Origin: an uncultured Candidatus Saccharibacteria bacterium
Lineage (GTDB): Bacteria > Patescibacteriota > Saccharimonadia > Saccharimonadales > Saccharimonadaceae
Reading direction: 5' to 3'
DNA length: 14,431 nucleotides
Assembly: GCA_947090635.1 (NCBI GenBank)
Contig: CAMUOM010000014.1
Coordinates: 1-14,431, forward strand
In this document: positions 12,486 through 14,431 of the stretch, piece after piece
Position numbering within the stretch: the first letter of the stretch is position 1
Layout: each line of letters starts with the position of its first letter
The notes under the pieces: generated by a model
The model's database searches: none
Told to the model about the DNA's origin: nothing
What the model saw: only the letters and a program-made list of their open reading frames with translations
Made by a program: the position numbers and the translations under genes

Positions 12486-14431
12486 TTAAGGGGCGGGCGC
12501 GAGAGCAACGCGGAACGCGTAGCTGCCTTCCGCGTAGCTGCCGTAGAATACGTAGAACAACCCAACAAACACACTACCGAGACATCCGCCGCCCCGAATA
12601 AACCAAGGGTTGGACGATGTTACAAAAGCCGCACCAGTACCATTCCATTGATATATGCCAGCACTAGTCTCATAAAGGGCTTGACCACCACAGGTTTGGT
12701 AGGTGCAAGAGTTGAAGTTTTTAATGTTATATGTATTGACATATGGTGGATGAGCAGCATTAGAACCAAAGTATTCATCATAGGTATTGGAATTATGTAA
12801 GTTATCGCTGTAACTAGCCGCGACGTATTCATGGCCACCACCAGACATGTCGTAGATACCGGTTGGGTTGTTGGTAGTGCTGGCGAGTTGGCCAAGAGTA
12901 CCGTTGTAGGCACGCTGTGGGTTATCTTTGCTACAAGCTTGTTGGGTGCCGAGATCACCGACGCTAATACCTTTATAATCTATCCATGAATCGTTGTTAT
13001 TGCCATAGCTACCAGTACTGCCATTTCCCCATGGACCACAGCCAGTAGTACCGCGACTGTTGTTGTGCCTTGCGCCGTTGGCGTTTATTTGGACTTTATT
13101 GTAACCGGCACCATACTTACTGGCGCTGAGGTAGGTAGCAGCACCCCAGTCATTGTTGTTGACCATGTGGGAGCTGAGTTTGGCGAGATGGTGGTTGTTT
13201 TGGGCGGCATTAACACCGCTTGTATTACCACCAACGTTTTGTGGATCATTAACTCCTATAGTCTTGGCTAAGGCGTAGAAACCGCCTATGTATTTGATGC
13301 CTGAATAGGATCCGTCTATATGACGTTCGTTTGGTAAAACAGTTGGTTGGGTGTTTGTACCAGTAGTTTCAAACTTGGCAAACCAGATGCCGTTGAGCTC
13401 CTTGGTACCGAAGGTGAAGGCTGGGTGGGTTGCCCAAGTACCGGCATTACTTGGCTGGCCTTTAATGTAGTCACGGTTGAGGCTACATTCTGTGCGGTAA
13501 TCTTTGCCTTTCTCTGGGCAAACGGCTGGACGACGCTTTGGCGTGGTCTTCTTTTCAAAGCTAATCAAGAAGTCCTGTTCATCAACCGGCTTATCTGTGC
13601 CATCGCGCCGCATCACCTCATAAGCGTAACGTGGAATGTATACCCAGTAACCAAGAATATCGGATTGGTCAACTACTTTAGTCTGATTCTTATATTTACT
13701 TGGGTCCTTCACCGTTACGGCGTTAGCCCACTGCTTGTTATTGTAGTTATACCAATTACCTTGATTGGAACTGTCTTCTGGGTTGGCTAGACTAGTCCAT
13801 TGGGCGTTGGTAGTGCTTCCGGTATACTTTACCGGTATCATGTTGGCATCAAGGTCGACTTGACAATCGTTCTTTGGGTCACCGGATTTGCAAACTGTTG
13901 GGTCAACTACAGGTGGTTTTGGGGCTGGCTTGGCGGTGGCCGTGTAGGTAATGGCAGTGCTGTAGCTACCACTGGCTAATTTAGCTGGGTCGACATTGGC
14001 AGCAAACGTTACAGTAGTGTCACAATGGTCTTTACAATTGCAGCCAGCTTGCTTGCCTTTAACTGCCGTATCGACAATGACGGCTGGCGTGGCTTGGGCG
14101 CCAGCTGGGACGACGCTGAAGGTGGTAGCTGACTTATTTAGAGAATAACCCCACTGGTTGGCGTTCAATGCAACCGGCGTGAAGCTTGGCGTGGCAGAGA
14201 TTTTATGAGTTGAGTCCTTGCTGTTCACGAGGTCGGCGGTATCGGCCTGCATGGTGAGATTAAAACCATAAGGTTTGCCGGTTTTAACGGTGACGCTGGT
14301 GGTGGCTTTGTAGAGATTGCCGGATGGCTTTAGTGCGGCGTTCTGGTCAACTGTAATGCTGACGGTGTTATCGTCCGTCGCATGGGCTGGCGTGACTAAG
14401 ATTAATGGCGCAAAAGCTAAAACAAACAGAC
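12486..14431 (-). CDS. Large secreted FGE/C-type-lectin-like protein (paralogue 2), start outside the window; candidate DGR target
   Basis: The 647 visible residues lack only the start of the signal peptide: LFVLAFAPLILVTPAHA precedes a clear cleavage site (AHA/TDD). A Thr/Val-rich beta region follows, with NANQWGYSLN, a Cys cluster CNCKDHC and the strand SGSYSTAITYTATA. Next is a Pro/Lys linker, then C-K-SGD-x-K-x-x-C, VDLDANMIPVKYTGS, WYNYNNKQWANAVTV, GYWVYIPRYAYEV, LNGIWFAKFETTG, YLSASKYG, GCGPWG and LGQLASTTNNPTGIYDMSGG, the same order as paralogue 1. It ends WFIRGGGCLGSVFVGLFYVF and, after ten more residues, AFRVALAPAP. The ATG at 14252 is internal. The body is rich in Asn and AT-leaning codons, while the last codons are strikingly GC-rich. 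There is no LPXTG motif or terminal membrane helix. Surface adhesion is inferred from the fold and export. Confidence 0.85.
   Translation of the reverse strand, partial: LFVLAFAPLILVTPAHATDDNTVSITVDQNAALKPSGNLYKATTSVTVKTGKPYGFNLTMQADTADLVNSKDSTHKISATPSFTPVALNANQWGYSLNKSATTFSVVPAGAQATPAVIVDTAVKGKQAGCNCKDHCDTTVTFAANVDPAKLASGSYSTAITYTATAKPAPKPPVVDPTVCKSGDPKNDCQVDLDANMIPVKYTGSTTNAQWTSLANPEDSSNQGNWYNYNNKQWANAVTVKDPSKYKNQTKVVDQSDILGYWVYIPRYAYEVMRRDGTDKPVDEQDFLISFEKKTTPKRRPAVCPEKGKDYRTECSLNRDYIKGQPSNAGTWATHPAFTFGTKELNGIWFAKFETTGTNTQPTVLPNERHIDGSYSGIKYIGGFYALAKTIGVNDPQNVGGNTSGVNAAQNNHHLAKLSSHMVNNNDWGAATYLSASKYGAGYNKVQINANGARHNNSRGTTGCGPWGNGSTGSYGNNNDSWIDYKGISVGDLGTQQACSKDNPQRAYNGTLGQLASTTNNPTGIYDMSGGGHEYVAASYSDNLHNSNTYDEYFGSNAAHPPYVNTYNIKNFNSCTYQTCGGQALYETSAGIYQWNGTGAAFVTSSNPWFIRGGGCLGSVFVGLFYVFYGSYAEGSYAFRVALAPAP
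12489..12605 (-). other. Candidate DGR-type variable region
   Basis: This covers the final 39 codons of the second secreted-protein gene, from WFIRGG to the last Pro. The stretch between RGG and AFRVAL has the spacing and small/aromatic mix seen in variable C-type-lectin ends (alternating Gly, Cys, Leu, Ser, Val, Phe, Tyr). It contains no Asn codon although the rest of the gene is full of them, as expected if template AAC/AAT codons had been rewritten. The last 20 bases before the stop are almost pure G+C and could be the fixed homing tract. No template repeat was found in the window, so this call rests on position, composition and the adjoining hairpin. Confidence 0.5.
12516..12542 (-). repeat. 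Short direct repeat inside the candidate variable region
   Basis: The 12-mer CGCGTAGCTGCC (plus strand) occurs at 12516-12527 and 12531-12542, a 15-base period that encodes GSYAE then GSYAF. It may be a small in-frame duplication or two positions of a repetitive template. Confidence 0.8.

Noticed and set aside
12988..13220. GTT-rich stretches in the second secreted-protein gene that resemble an AAC-rich DGR template
   Set aside because: They are Asn-rich coding segments in the frame of the gene itself, and they show no similarity to the candidate variable region, so they are not its template repeat.
1..14431. CRISPR arrays, transposases, integrases, reverse transcriptase and rRNA genes
   Set aside because: I looked for regular repeats, the characteristic motifs (for example the YXDD box of reverse transcriptases) and rRNA signatures on both strands, and saw none.

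Overview
The window looks like a chromosomal segment from a small-genome episymbiont of the Candidate Phyla Radiation, most likely a Saccharibacteria (TM7) member. This is inferred from compact gene packing, several apparently leaderless housekeeping genes, a short ribosomal protein L21 gene without an adjacent L27 gene, and large secreted proteins of a style common in that group. The standard code fits: all genes read through as intact ORFs, and none of the 14 stops seen is TGA. No phylogenetic test could be run, so the assignment is moderate.

Layout. Bases 1-437 hold the 3' end of priA. Convergent to it is a 735-residue secreted protein (502-2709, minus), then rplU (2960-3265, minus) and a type I restriction specificity subunit, hsdS (3354-4661, minus), with no hsdM or hsdR in view. 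Divergent from hsdS are def (4747-5385) and fmt (5406-6299), the pair that handles formyl-methionine initiation. Next is a divergent pair of unrecognised genes (6360-6860 minus; 6975-7259 plus, apparently frameshifted near its 3' end). A three-gene minus-strand operon follows: padR-type regulator, ABC ATPase and duplicated FtsX-type permease (10936 down to 7357). Its promoter carries a perfect 23-bp palindrome, so self-repression is likely. A DUF4186 gene (11069-11494, minus) and an unrecognised gene (11596-12036, plus) come next, then a tRNA-Arg with anticodon GCG (12131-12207).

The right end (12486-14431, minus) holds a second large secreted protein, missing only the start of its signal peptide. 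It is a paralogue of the first. Both carry an N-terminal beta-rich region, a Cys-SGD-Lys-Cys motif and a C-terminal module resembling the FGE-sulfatase / C-type-lectin fold.

The most interesting signal is at the 3' end of the second gene. The last 40 or so codons have the layout of a variable region of a diversity-generating retroelement (DGR) target: a conserved RGG entry, a scrambled stretch, a conserved AFRVAL exit and a GC-only tail. A perfect 8-bp-stem hairpin lies 13 bases past the stop and has no U-tract. No reverse transcriptase or template repeat is inside the window, so any DGR would have to act from upstream of the window or from elsewhere in the genome. Together with the tandem-repeat hsdS, this suggests an accessory surface and defence repertoire that can vary, set among conserved translation genes.
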